Positions 26,603-34,476 of a stretch of DNA of 64,000 nt are shown piece after piece. This stretch comes from Mesorhizobium japonicum MAFF 303099. GTDB lineage: Bacteria; Pseudomonadota; Alphaproteobacteria; Rhizobiales; Rhizobiaceae. Made by a program: the position numbers and the translations under genes. Positions within the stretch are counted from its first letter, which is position 1, and each line of letters opens with the position of its first letter. The stretch covers positions 6,790,001 to 6,854,000 of the forward strand of contig NC_002678.2 in the NCBI RefSeq assembly GCF_000009625.1, read 5' to 3'. Below the pieces are notes generated by a model. It saw only the letters and a list, made by a program, of their open reading frames with translations. It was not told the DNA's origin and made no database searches.

Positions 26603-26627
26603 TCGACCAACTCCCAATGTTGGCGCC

Positions 26628-26695
26628 GCCCCTCATTGCCCTGTCGGGCATTTCTCCCCGTGAACGGGGAGAAGGAGGCTGGGCGCAACGCTGGC
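26628..26695. repeat. Rhizobial intergenic palindromic repeat
   Basis: This element lies between the DinB-fold gene and hppD, which converge. Its core is a perfect hairpin, TTCTCCCCG (26652-26660), loop TGAA, CGGGGAGAA (26665-26673). It is flanked by the CCCTCATTGCCCTGTCGGGC-type lead sequence common in rhizobial intergenic mosaic elements. It could also act as a two-way terminator. Confidence 0.65.
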
Positions 26696-26726
26696 GCCAT
26701 TTTCTGCAACGCTGGTAATTTGAGCG

Positions 26727-27842
26727 TTATGCCGCCTTGCCATCCACCTTGATCACGCCGCGCTTGATCTGGTCCTGCTCGATCGATTCGAACAGCGCGC
26801 GGAAATTGCCTTCGCCGAAGCCTTCGTCGCCCTTCCTCTGGATGAACTCGAAGAAGATCGGGCCGATCACGGTTTTCGAGAAGATCTGCAAAAGGATCTT
26901 CGTCATGCCGCCGTCGACCACGCCTTCGCCGTCGATCAGGATGCCGTGCTTCTTCATCCGCTCGATCGGCTCGTCATGGCCGTTCACCCGGTCGTACGAC
27001 ATGTCGTAATAGGTCTCAGGCGGGCCGGGCATGAATTTCAGCCCGTTGGCGGCCAGCTTGTCGGTGGCGGCATAGATCTCGTCGGTGCCGACCGCGATGT
27101 GCTGGATGCCCTCGCCATTGTACTTCTTCAAATACTCGGCGATCTGGCTGGTCTCGTCCTTGGATTCGTTGAGCGGGATGCGGATCTTGCCGCAGGGCGA
27201 GGTGATGGCGCGGCTGACCAGGCCGGTGATCTTGCCGTCAATATCGAAGAAATGGATCTGCTTGAAGCCGAACAGTTCGCGGTAGAAATCCCACCACTTG
27301 TCCATCTGGCCGCGATAGACATTGTGGGTGAGGTGGTCGAGATAATAGAAACCGACGCCTTGCGGCCGCGGGTCGCGCGCACCAAGCCATTCGAATTCGG
27401 CGTCGTAGGCCGAGCCCTTTTTGCCGTAAGCATCGATGAAATAGAGCAGCGAACCGCCGATACCAACAATGGTCGGCACGTCAAGCGCCTTGTCTTCGCC
27501 TTCGTAAGGCGTGGCGCCCTTCGAGACGGCATGGTCGAACGCATGCTTGGCATCGACCACGCGCCAGGCCATCGAGGCGGCACACGGGCCGTGCTTGTCG
27601 GCGAATTTCATGGCATGCGAGCCCGGCTCGGCATTGACGACATAGTTGATGTCGCCCTGGCGCCAGACGGTGATGTCCTTGGTACGGTGCTTGGCGACCG
27701 CTGCATAGCCCATGCGGGTGAACAACTCGGCGAGCTTCTGCGGCTCCGGATGCGCGAATTCGACGAACTCGAAACCATCGGTGCCGGCCGGGTTGTCCTT
27801 GCTGATTTTGGCGGGCGGGGCGTCGTGCGGGAAGGGACCCAT
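26727..27842 (-). CDS. hppD: 4-hydroxyphenylpyruvate dioxygenase
   Basis: HppD converts 4-hydroxyphenylpyruvate to homogentisate, the substrate of HmgA. The 371-residue product is a two-domain vicinal-oxygen-chelate protein. Iron-ligand regions are YLDHLTHNVYRGQM, EGIQHIAVGTDEIY and IFFEFIQRKGDEGFGEGNF, which also carries the C-terminal substrate-gating helix. The start at ATG 27842 (MGPFPHDAPPAK) has GGAGG eight bases upstream. It is divergent from an Lrp-type regulator, and its intergenic region contains inverted ATGACATCAT copies. It is therefore transcribed separately from the hmgA operon, to which it converges. Confidence 0.95.
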   Translation of the reverse strand: MGPFPHDAPPAKISKDNPAGTDGFEFVEFAHPEPQKLAELFTRMGYAAVAKHRTKDITVWRQGDINYVVNAEPGSHAMKFADKHGPCAASMAWRVVDAKHAFDHAVSKGATPYEGEDKALDVPTIVGIGGSLLYFIDAYGKKGSAYDAEFEWLGARDPRPQGVGFYYLDHLTHNVYRGQMDKWWDFYRELFGFKQIHFFDIDGKITGLVSRAITSPCGKIRIPLNESKDETSQIAEYLKKYNGEGIQHIAVGTDEIYAATDKLAANGLKFMPGPPETYYDMSYDRVNGHDEPIERMKKHGILIDGEGVVDGGMTKILLQIFSKTVIGPIFFEFIQRKGDEGFGEGNFRALFESIEQDQIKRGVIKVDGKAA

Positions 27843-27883
27843 GGCATTCCTCCAAAGCTGGCTCGGCCTGAAGAGGCCATCGG

Positions 27884-27948
27884 ATGACATCATAGCGCGG
27901 AGCCGGCGCATGGTGCTTGCATTCAAACGCTTGAAATGATGATGTCAT
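27884..27948. promoter_or_regulatory. Inverted repeats in the hppD/lrp-type divergent promoter
   Basis: ATGACATCAT at 27884-27893 and its reverse complement ATGATGTCAT at 27939-27948 are two perfect inverted copies 45 bases apart in the 137-base gap. Between them is TTCAA-ACGC-TTGAA at 27922-27935. The layout is what a multimeric Lrp-type regulator would bind, but no operator consensus is claimed. Confidence 0.45.
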
Positions 27949-27979
27949 GCGCGAAGCATGCATGTTGAGAGACAGAACC

Positions 27980-28447
27980 ATGGATGAGACGCGTATTGAT
28001 CAATTTGACCGCAAGATAATGGCGCTCCTGCAGGGCGATGCGCGGTTGACCAACAACGATCTCTCGGAGCGGGTAAATCTCTCCGCATCGCAATGTTCGC
28101 GCCGCCGCCAGCGGCTGGAGGAGGACGGCTACATCAAGGGCTATCGGGCGGTGCTCGACCGCGACAAGCTCGGCTTCTCGCTGGTCAACGTCATCTCGGT
28201 GACCCTGGCCACCCACAACCGCGACAATGCGCGACGCTTCGGCGAACTGGTGGCGCGGCTGCCGGAAGTGCAGGAGGCGCACGCGCTGACCGGCGAGATG
28301 GACTATATCCTGAAAGTGGTGACGCCCGACCTGAAGTCGCTGTCGGAGTTCGTCAACGGCGTGCTTCTGCCGCACGAATCCGTGCAGCATGTGAAGACGG
28401 CGATCGTGCTTGAAACTTTGAAGGAAACCGGCGCGTTGCCGATTTAG
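27980..28447 (+). CDS. Lrp/AsnC-family regulator, probably of hppD
   Basis: The 155-residue protein has an N-terminal HTH (DQFDRKIMALLQGDARLTNNDLSERVNLSASQCSRRRQRLEEDGYI) and a RAM/AsnC ligand-binding domain (VEEAHALTGEMDY-like stretch VQEAHALTGEMDYILKVVTPDL). The cysteine in SASQCSRR is typical of the HpdR-like branch. The ATG at 27980 is chosen because the upstream 11 codons lie in the divergent promoter. Its 3' end overlaps the DUF442 gene by four bases on the other strand. Divergence from hppD points to regulation of tyrosine catabolism, with an aromatic amino acid as a plausible ligand. Confidence 0.9.
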   Translation: MDETRIDQFDRKIMALLQGDARLTNNDLSERVNLSASQCSRRRQRLEEDGYIKGYRAVLDRDKLGFSLVNVISVTLATHNRDNARRFGELVARLPEVQEAHALTGEMDYILKVVTPDLKSLSEFVNGVLLPHESVQHVKTAIVLETLKETGALPI

Positions 28448-28782
28448 CCCTTCGACTGCTGGATCAGCCCGTACAGATTCGTGCAGCGCGCGCCCGAGCG
28501 GCAATAGGCGAACACCGGTCCTTCCAATTCGTCCAGCGCCTCGGCCTGGTCCTCGACATTCTCTGCAGTGATCTGGCCGCTGATGACGGGGATATAGCGG
28601 AAGGCGAGGCCGGCGGCTTCGACCGCCGATCCGATGCTTTGGGCCGAAGGCTGGCCGGGCTGCTCGTCGTCGGGCCGGTTGCAGATGACGCTCTTGAAGC
28701 CGGCTTCCTTGATGGCGGCGACGTCTTCGGGCTGGATCTGGCCAGAGACCGAATAGTCGGCGCTGATTTCGCGGTATTCCAT
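28444..28782 (-). CDS. TIGR01244/DUF442 family sulfur transferase or phosphatase-like protein
   Basis: The 112-residue protein matches the DUF442 (Blh, TIGR01244) family: YSVSGQIQPEDVAAIKEAGFKSVICNRPDDEQPGQPS, then FRYIPVISGQIT and the cysteine loop VFAYCRSGARCTNLY. The CRSGAR loop resembles a phosphatase or rhodanese active site. The family is linked to sulfide and persulfide handling in some rhizobia and to beta-lactamase-like hydrolase fusions, but this is the stand-alone domain. The ATG at 28782 is the family start, with GAGGATG upstream. It converges on the Lrp gene, with stops overlapping by four bases. Confidence 0.82.
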   Translation of the reverse strand: MEYREISADYSVSGQIQPEDVAAIKEAGFKSVICNRPDDEQPGQPSAQSIGSAVEAAGLAFRYIPVISGQITAENVEDQAEALDELEGPVFAYCRSGARCTNLYGLIQQSKG

Positions 28783-28938
28783 CGCAGCATCCTCGCAATC
28801 TGATTTGCAGGGAGTCTTGCCACTCCCCGACGTGGCCGGCAATCCGCCAGCGGAAATCGTTCTGCAGAGATAGACGTTTCCGGCGAGGATTCCAACGGGC
28901 AGACCGCGCCACAGGTCGGGCCGGAAGGCCTCGGCCCG

Positions 28939-28964
28939 AAAAGGCGGAGACCGGCTTCGCCTTT
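28939..28964 (-). terminator. Candidate rho-independent terminator after the zinc transporter operon
   Basis: Read on the minus strand the sequence is AAAGGCGAAGCCGGTCTCCG followed by CCTTTT, a hairpin with AAAGGCG/CGCCTTT arms extended by a G-U pair and an A-U pair, and ending in a short T run. It lies 17 bases downstream of the znuA-like stop. Confidence 0.5.
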
Positions 28965-28980
28965 CCGAGAGCGGCGCTCC

Positions 28981-29922
28981 TCAGCTGCCGAGGATCGCGC
29001 CTTTGATCTGGCGGATGTTGTTGTGCATCATGTCGATATAGGTCGATCCCGGACCATCGGGCTGCGACAGCGCATCCGAATAGAGCGTGCCGCCCACCTT
29101 GATGCCGGTTTCGCTGGCGATCTGTTCGATCAGGCGCGGGTTGGTGATGTTTTCGACGAAGATCGCCGCCGCCTTGTCCTGCTTCACCTGCTCGACCAGC
29201 TTGGCGACATCGGCGGCCGACGGTTCGGAATCGGTTGAGATGCCTTGCGGGGCGAGGAAGGTCAGGCCGTATTCGTGCTCGAAATAGCCGAAGGCGTCAT
29301 GCGAGGTGATGACGACGCGTTTAGCCTCGGGGATCGACTGGATCGCGGCCTTTACTTCGCCTTCCAGCGCGTCGAGCTTCTTGGTGTAGGTGGCGGCATT
29401 GGTCTGGTAGCTGACGCAGCCATCGCTGTCGGCCGCGCAGAAAGCCTCGGCGATGTTCTTCACATAGATCTTGGCGTTGGCGATCGACTGGAAGGCGTGC
29501 GGGTCGGTCACCGTCTTGCCGCCGCCGGTACCGGCGCCTTCGGCCGCGTCGGCGTCTGCGAATTCAGGCTTGAAGTCGATCGGGGTCACGCCCTTGGTCA
29601 AGGTGACGATCGAGGCCTTGGTGGCGCTGGCATCGACCAGCCGCTGCAAAAAGCCTTCGAAATGCAGGCCGTTGACCAGAACGATATCGGCCTTGGCCAT
29701 GGCCACCGCGTCGGCCGGGCTCGGCTCATAGACATGGGCGTCGCCATCCGGGCCGACGATGGTGGTGATGTCGACACGGTCGCCGCCAACATTCCTGGCG
29801 AAATCGGCAATAACCGTGAAGCTGGCGACGACTTTCAGGGGCGCCGCGAGGGCCGACGAAGCGCCAAGCGCAGATAATGTTATAACGCTCATCGCCAGGG
29901 CGGCGCGGATGGATTTCAGCAT
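28981..29922 (-). CDS. Zinc/manganese-type ABC transporter substrate-binding protein
   Basis: This is a 313-residue periplasmic metal-binding protein of the cluster A-I (ZnuA/AztC) family. The signal peptide is MLKSIRAALAMSVITLSALGASSALAA. Metal-ligand regions are GPDGDAHVYEPSPAD, VNGLHFEGF, TDPHAFQS and ITSHDAFGYFEHEYGL, all with His. The loop between residues about 120 and 135, which is His-rich in ZnuA, is instead Asp/Ala/Gly-rich (DADAAEGAGTGGGK). It is the last gene of an ATPase-permease-binding protein operon, the same order as the aztABC genes of Paracoccus. No aztD-type chaperone gene follows. The metal is probably zinc, given the dyad upstream of the operon. Confidence 0.9.
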   Translation of the reverse strand: MLKSIRAALAMSVITLSALGASSALAAPLKVVASFTVIADFARNVGGDRVDITTIVGPDGDAHVYEPSPADAVAMAKADIVLVNGLHFEGFLQRLVDASATKASIVTLTKGVTPIDFKPEFADADAAEGAGTGGGKTVTDPHAFQSIANAKIYVKNIAEAFCAADSDGCVSYQTNAATYTKKLDALEGEVKAAIQSIPEAKRVVITSHDAFGYFEHEYGLTFLAPQGISTDSEPSAADVAKLVEQVKQDKAAAIFVENITNPRLIEQIASETGIKVGGTLYSDALSQPDGPGSTYIDMMHNNIRQIKGAILGS

Positions 29923-29948
29923 AAGCAGTCTCCTTCAGGGGCGGTGGA

Positions 29949-30824
29949 TCAGGCCGTTCTGTGACGGTGATGGATGATGCGGGCGCGCAGAATGCCGCGC
30001 GTGCCAAACAGGATCGAGGCGAAGTAGACGACACCGGCCGACAGGATGATGGCCGGGCCGGACGGCAGCGAGGCGTGATAGGACAAAAGCAGTCCGGCGA
30101 TGCAAGAGGCAAAGCCGATCAGCACAGCCAACACGCACATCGGCTCGACGCGCACCGTCCAGAAGCGGGCGGCTGCCGCCGGCAGCATCATCAATCCGAC
30201 CGACAGAAGCGTGCCGAGCGCCTGGAAGCCGCCGACAAGGTTGAGCACGACCAGGCCGAGGAAAATGAAATGCACCGGGCTGCCCATGCGGCTGACCGAC
30301 CGCAGGAACAGCGGATCGAGGCACTCGGCGACCAGCGCCCGCCAGAAGATGGCGAGGCTGACCAGCGTCACCGCGACGATGCCGCCGATCAGCGTCAGCG
30401 CCTCATTGTTGAGCGCCAGCACCGTGCCGAACAGCACATGCATGAGATCGACGCTGGAGCCGCGGATCGACACCATCAGAACGCCGATGGCCAGCGAAAT
30501 CAGATAGAAGGCCGCCATCGAGGCGTCCTCGCGCTGGATGGTGAAGCGCGAGACCGCACCGGCGCCGAGCGCCACGATGATACCGGCGATCAGCCCGCCA
30601 ACGGTCATCGGCAGGATTTCCAGCCCATAGAACAGGAAGCCGGCGGCCGCACCCGGCAGGATGGCATGCGCCATGGCATCACCCGACAGGCTCATGCGCC
30701 GCAGCATCAGGAAGACGCCGATCGGGCAGGCGCCGAGCGACAGCATCAGCGAGCCGAACAGCGCCCGCTGCATGAAGCCGAAATCGGCGAAGGGTGCGAT
30801 GAAGAGGCCGTAGAGCGCGTCCAT
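29949..30824 (-). CDS. Zinc/manganese-type ABC transporter permease
   Basis: This is a 291-residue integral membrane protein of the ABC-3 permease family (ZnuB/AztB). It has about eight hydrophobic segments and family stretches LRRMSLSGDAMAHAILPGAAAGF and FQALGTLLSVGLMMLPAAAARFW. It imports the metal delivered by the binding protein together with the ATPase. The start at 30824 overlaps the ATPase stop (TGATG), which indicates coupled translation, and the binding-protein gene follows after 26 bases. Confidence 0.92.
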   Translation of the reverse strand: MDALYGLFIAPFADFGFMQRALFGSLMLSLGACPIGVFLMLRRMSLSGDAMAHAILPGAAAGFLFYGLEILPMTVGGLIAGIIVALGAGAVSRFTIQREDASMAAFYLISLAIGVLMVSIRGSSVDLMHVLFGTVLALNNEALTLIGGIVAVTLVSLAIFWRALVAECLDPLFLRSVSRMGSPVHFIFLGLVVLNLVGGFQALGTLLSVGLMMLPAAAARFWTVRVEPMCVLAVLIGFASCIAGLLLSYHASLPSGPAIILSAGVVYFASILFGTRGILRARIIHHRHRTA

Positions 30825-31642
30825 CAGGCAGCCCTCGGCCCGGCGCCATGGTGATGGTCGTGATCGTGTCCATGATGATCGTGGCCATGGGCATGATCAT
30901 GACCGTGCGCGTCCGGTTCGCACCAGGGCGCGTTCTCCTCCCAGGCTTCATGGAAACGGCGGGCGCGCAGCAGGTTTTCCGGCTTCAGCGTTTCGCGCGT
31001 TTCGCCCCAGGCGATCGGCTGGCGAGCTAGAAGCAGGGTTTCGGGGAAATTCTGCCGCACCAGATCGAGATCATGGACGACGACCATGATGGTGCGTTCC
31101 TCGCCATGCCAGCGCTTGATCAGGGCGATCAGATCGCCGACCGTCTTGGCATCGACGGCATTGAACGGTTCATCGAGCAGGATGAGGTCGGCATCCTGCA
31201 GCAGCACGCGGGCAAACAGCGTGCGCTGCAGCTGGCCGCCCGACAGCGTATCGATCGGCCGCTTCTCGAAGCCGCCAAGGCCGACCGCCATCAGTGCCTG
31301 GCTGACCGCCGCGCGATCTTCTGACGTGTAGCGGCCGAGCATGCCGCGCTTCGGCCAGAGACCGAGCGAGACCAGATCGACGACGCGCGCCGGAAACGAA
31401 CGATCAAGCTCCGATTGCTGCGGCAGGTAGGCGGCGCGCACGCCCGGGGCGCGAACAACCTCGCCGGCCATCGGCTTCAGCACGCCGACAATGCCCTTCA
31501 TCAGCGTCGATTTGCCGGAGCCGTTGGCGCCGACAACGGCGGTCAGCGAGCCCTTGCGGATCGTGCCGTCGAGATGGTGGATCGCCGGGTGGCTGTTATA
31601 GCCCAGCGTCAGGTCACGGAATGTCAGGCAGGTCTGGGTCAT
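30824..31642 (-). CDS. Zinc/manganese-type ABC transporter ATPase with histidine-rich tail
   Basis: This 272-residue ATPase energises the metal importer. Walker A is VGANGSGKSTLMKGI near residue 38, then PQQSELDRSFPARVVDLV, the signature LSGGQLQRTLFARVLLQDADLILLDEP and the H-loop VVHDLDLVRQ. Uncommonly, residues 246-265 hold twelve histidines alternating with Gly and Asp (HGHDHAHGHDHHG...). The binding protein, by contrast, has no His-rich loop. The tail is a likely zinc-binding or sensing segment. It is the first gene of the operon. A Zur-box-like dyad lies at 31694-31711, about 50 bases upstream of the start. Confidence 0.92.
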   Translation of the reverse strand: MTQTCLTFRDLTLGYNSHPAIHHLDGTIRKGSLTAVVGANGSGKSTLMKGIVGVLKPMAGEVVRAPGVRAAYLPQQSELDRSFPARVVDLVSLGLWPKRGMLGRYTSEDRAAVSQALMAVGLGGFEKRPIDTLSGGQLQRTLFARVLLQDADLILLDEPFNAVDAKTVGDLIALIKRWHGEERTIMVVVHDLDLVRQNFPETLLLARQPIAWGETRETLKPENLLRARRFHEAWEENAPWCEPDAHGHDHAHGHDHHGHDHDHHHGAGPRAA

Positions 31643-31693
31643 GTCGTTCCGTGGAGCAGCGAAATCCGGCCGCGGGGAGGGCCGATTGGATAT

Positions 31694-31711
31694 GTGATGT
31701 TATTACATTAG
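31694..31711. promoter_or_regulatory. Zur-box-like dyad upstream of the zinc transporter operon
   Basis: GTGATGTTATTACATTAG matches its own reverse complement at 12 of 18 positions and contains ATGT-N5-ACAT-type arms (GATGTTATTACATT). It resembles the GTAATGTTATAACATTAC form recalled for alphaproteobacterial zinc-uptake regulators. It lies 51 bases upstream of the ATPase start and could also serve the divergent RidA gene. Confidence 0.5.
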
Positions 31712-31863
31712 TCAACAAGCCAATCGGGCGGAATTGCGACCGGCGGCTCAACTTGCCGTGAATCTCGCTTGTCGCTGGTCCAAGGGGATTCGGCCCCGGC
31801 GGCCTTGCCGGAAGGGAACCGCAACTCTAAACAGTCGCCACCCATAACAGGAAGGAACCTCCC

Positions 31864-32208
31864 ATGAGTATTCGTCGCATCGATGTTGGCCCGCGCATGA
31901 GCCAGATCGTCATCCACGGCAACACCGTCTATCTGGCAGGCCAGGTCGGCGAGCCCGGCGGCAATGTCGCCTCGCAGACCCGCGACATCCTGGCGACCAT
32001 CGACGAATTGCTGGCCAAGGCCGGAACCGACAAGAGCAAGATCGTCCAGGCGATCATCTGGCTGGCCGACATGGGCACCTTCGCCGAGATGAATTCGGAA
32101 TGGGACAAGTGGGTGCCGCAGGGCCACACCCCCGCCCGCGCCACCGGCGAAGCCAAGTTGGCTGGTCCGGAGTATCTGGTCGAGATTATTGTCACGGCGG
32201 CGATTTAA
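31864..32208 (+). CDS. RidA family protein
   Basis: This is a 114-residue YjgF/RidA-type protein. It shows IDVGPRMSQIVIHGNTVYLAGQVG at the start, then LAKAGTDKSKIVQAIIWLADMGTFAEMNSEWDKWVP and the ending PARATGEAKLAGPEYLVEIIVTAAI. Members remove reactive enamine/imine intermediates of amino-acid metabolism, but this subgroup (sequence lead RIDVGPRMSQ) has no proven activity. The substrate-binding arginine of RidA appears as PARAT. AGGAAGGAACC precedes the ATG. It is divergent from the zinc operon and convergent with hutC. Confidence 0.9.
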   Translation: MSIRRIDVGPRMSQIVIHGNTVYLAGQVGEPGGNVASQTRDILATIDELLAKAGTDKSKIVQAIIWLADMGTFAEMNSEWDKWVPQGHTPARATGEAKLAGPEYLVEIIVTAAI

Positions 32209-32222
32209 GGCACGGCCTTCCA

Positions 32223-32322
32223 CCTCCCCCTTGTGGGGAGGTCGGACCGCAGGTCCGGGTGGGGGGCTGGCGCCGACCCCCACCCCGCTGCTTCGCAAGC
32301 GACCCTCCCCACAGGGGGAGGG
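32223..32322. repeat. Rhizobial intergenic palindromic repeat (nested)
   Basis: The outer arms CCTCCCCCTTGTGGGGAGG and the near-reverse-complement CCTCCCCACAGGGGGAGGG close a nested structure. Inside it, the GGACCGCAGGTCC and GGTGGGGGG/CCCCCACC arms form further hairpins. It fills the gap between the convergent RidA and hutC genes. It resembles high-copy rhizobial intergenic elements. Confidence 0.7.
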
Positions 32323-32331
32323 TAAGAGGCG

Positions 32332-33072
32332 CTACCCCTGCGACGGCGTGAATCTTGCCACCAGCGTGTGGCTTTCCGCCGGATAGATAAACCGCACATG
32401 GGTAACCGGGTGTTCAGCGCTCCAGGTGCGGCGCTCGACCACAAGGCAGGGCGCGCCCGGATCGATGTCGAGCGCGTCGGCGATGGCCTCATCGGCGGCC
32501 ATGGCGCGGATGCGATGCTCGGCCTCGCTCCATGGAACGCGGCCGATCAGCCAGGGGCCGGCGGCGATCTCCAGAAACTCTTCGTCCCCGGCTTCCGGAA
32601 CCGCGGAAAGATTGATCAGGCGCTGCTCGAGTGCGAATGGCCGTTCGCCGGCGAAATGCAGGCCTTCGATCCATAGCACAGAGCCTGCGGCGGACAGCCC
32701 GAGCAACGCTCTGTCCTCCGCATTGCTGCGGCGCTTCAGCTGTTCCAGCCGCTCGTAGCGATAGGCCAGGCCTAGCGCTTCGACCTCGATCCTGATGTCA
32801 TGAAGTTCCAGCACCGCCGCCTGCGACTGCGGCCGGCGGACGAAGCTGCCCGAGCGGCGGCGGCGTTCGATCAGCCCGGCCTTGGCCAACTGCGACAGCG
32901 CCTTGTTTACTGTCATGCGCGAGCAATTGTACTCGGTCGTCAGTTCGTGCTCGAAAGGAATGCGATACCCGGGCGCCCAGGCGCCCGACAGGATTTTTTC
33001 GCTGATGTCGGACAGGATGCGTTGATGCAGCGAGCCGCCGCTGTCCGCATCCGCCGTCTCGACCGTGCTCAT
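32332..33072 (-). CDS. hutC: Histidine utilization repressor (GntR family, HutC)
   Basis: HutC represses the hut genes and is released by urocanate. The 246-residue protein has a GntR winged helix near residues 15-80 (LHQRILSDISEKILSGAWAPGYRIPFEHELTTEYNCSRMTVNKALSQLAKAGLIERRRRSGSFV). A UTRA ligand-binding domain follows (IWIEGLHFAGERPFALEQRLINL, WLIGRVPWSEAEHRIRA). The ATG at 33072 overlaps the hutF stop in ATGA form. The much longer open frame reaching 33630 is a shadow within hutF. Its likely operator is the palindrome at 34477-34490, upstream of hutF. Confidence 0.93.
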   Translation of the reverse strand: MSTVETADADSGGSLHQRILSDISEKILSGAWAPGYRIPFEHELTTEYNCSRMTVNKALSQLAKAGLIERRRRSGSFVRRPQSQAAVLELHDIRIEVEALGLAYRYERLEQLKRRSNAEDRALLGLSAAGSVLWIEGLHFAGERPFALEQRLINLSAVPEAGDEEFLEIAAGPWLIGRVPWSEAEHRIRAMAADEAIADALDIDPGAPCLVVERRTWSAEHPVTHVRFIYPAESHTLVARFTPSQG

Positions 33073-34421
33073 GCGGAAAGCTCCATCATCACGGCGCGAA
33101 AACGCTTGGCGATGGCTTCGCGCCTGGCATGCCTGCCGCCGCTGACCTGCTTCTTGCCATGCACCCAAACGCAATCGACCTTGCTGCCATTGGCGAAGAT
33201 CCAGGCGTCGAGGATGGCGTCGCCAGTCTTGCCGGCCAGCGAAGGATGGCCGGCGTCGAGCGAGACGAGATCTGCGGCAGCGCCGGCGGCGATCTGCGAG
33301 GCCCCGGCGCCGAGCGCCTGGATGCCACCGTCGAGTGCTGCGGCGAACAGTGCCCGCCCGGTCGAGCCGCCGGCCACCGCCAGCACGTTGCGGGCGCGGT
33401 GGGCGAGGCGCTGCGAATATTCGAGTTGGCGCAATTCGTCGGGCAGGCCGATCAGCACGTTGGAATCGGAGCCGATACCGAAGCGGCCGCCATGCTCGGT
33501 GAATAACGGCGCGGCAAACGTCCCGTCGCCGAGATTGGCCTCGGTGATCGGGCAAAGGCCGGCGATGGCGCCCCTCCTGGCCATGCCGATGGTTTCGGCA
33601 TCGGTCATATGCGTGGCGTGGATCAGGCACCAGCGCTGGTCGATTTTGGTGTTGGCCAGCAGGAACTCGACCGGGCGCGCCCCGGACCAGGCGAGGCAGT
33701 CCTCGACCTCCTTCACCTGTTCGGCGACGTGGATGTGGATCGGCCCATTCGGCGCCAAAGCGGCAACTTGGGTCAATTCCTCCGGTGTGGCGGCGCGCAG
33801 ACTGTGCGGTGCGACGCCGACGACTGCCTGATTCAACGCGCGAACCGAATCGCTGGACTTCTCAACAAGCCGGGAGAACCGATTCACATCGTTGATGAAT
33901 CGCCTTTGGCCTTCGTTCGGAGCCGCTCCGCCGAAGGAGGAGTGCGCGTAAAACACCGGCAGCAGCGTCAGGCCGATGCCGGTTTCGCCGGCGGCGGCGG
34001 CGATGCGCTCGGCCATCTCGGCAAGGTTGGCATAGGGGTTTCCGTCGCGGTCGTGGTGCAGATAGTGGAATTCGCCGACGCGGGAAAAACCGGCTTCCAG
34101 CATCTCGACATAGAGCTGTGCGGCAACCGCCTCGACCTGGTCGGGCGTCATCGCTAGCGCAAAGCGGTACATCACCTCGCGCCAGCTCCAGAAACTGTCG
34201 GCCGACGGGCCGCGAAGCTCGGCAAGGCCGGCCATGCCGCGCTGGAAGGCATGGCTGTGCAGGTTCGGCATGCCGGGCACGAGAATTGCGTGGCGCTCGT
34301 CGCCGGCCTGCGGAGCCGCGTCTGCTTCGACTGAGGCAATGCGGCCTTCATCAAGCGTGATCCTGACATTGCCTTGCCAGCCCTCGGGCAGCAGCGCCTG
34401 TTCCGCAAAGATCGCCGTCAC
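33069..34421 (-). CDS. hutF: Formimidoylglutamate deiminase HutF
   Basis: HutF deaminates N-formimidoyl-L-glutamate to N-formyl-L-glutamate and ammonia. The 450-residue protein is an amidohydrolase of the guanine/atrazine deaminase group. The metal motif is LVPGMPNLHSHAFQRGMAGL. It also has GEFHYLHHDRDGNPYAN and the metal His of HVAEQVKEVEDC; LIHATHMTDAE and GIGSDSNVLIGLPDELRQLEY are typical of HutF. The GTG at 34421 is chosen because GGAG lies six bases upstream and it starts at MTAIFAEQALLPEGW. A farther upstream start at 34460 adds residues with no family match. Together with hutG it defines the route through formylglutamate, which releases formate. Confidence 0.94.
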   Translation of the reverse strand: MTAIFAEQALLPEGWQGNVRITLDEGRIASVEADAAPQAGDERHAILVPGMPNLHSHAFQRGMAGLAELRGPSADSFWSWREVMYRFALAMTPDQVEAVAAQLYVEMLEAGFSRVGEFHYLHHDRDGNPYANLAEMAERIAAAAGETGIGLTLLPVFYAHSSFGGAAPNEGQRRFINDVNRFSRLVEKSSDSVRALNQAVVGVAPHSLRAATPEELTQVAALAPNGPIHIHVAEQVKEVEDCLAWSGARPVEFLLANTKIDQRWCLIHATHMTDAETIGMARRGAIAGLCPITEANLGDGTFAAPLFTEHGGRFGIGSDSNVLIGLPDELRQLEYSQRLAHRARNVLAVAGGSTGRALFAAALDGGIQALGAGASQIAAGAAADLVSLDAGHPSLAGKTGDAILDAWIFANGSKVDCVWVHGKKQVSGGRHARREAIAKRFRAVMMELSA

Positions 34422-34476
34422 GTCCGTCTCCAAATCTGCATGCCTGGGCGACGATACCACTTGCGTCGCGTTTCAA

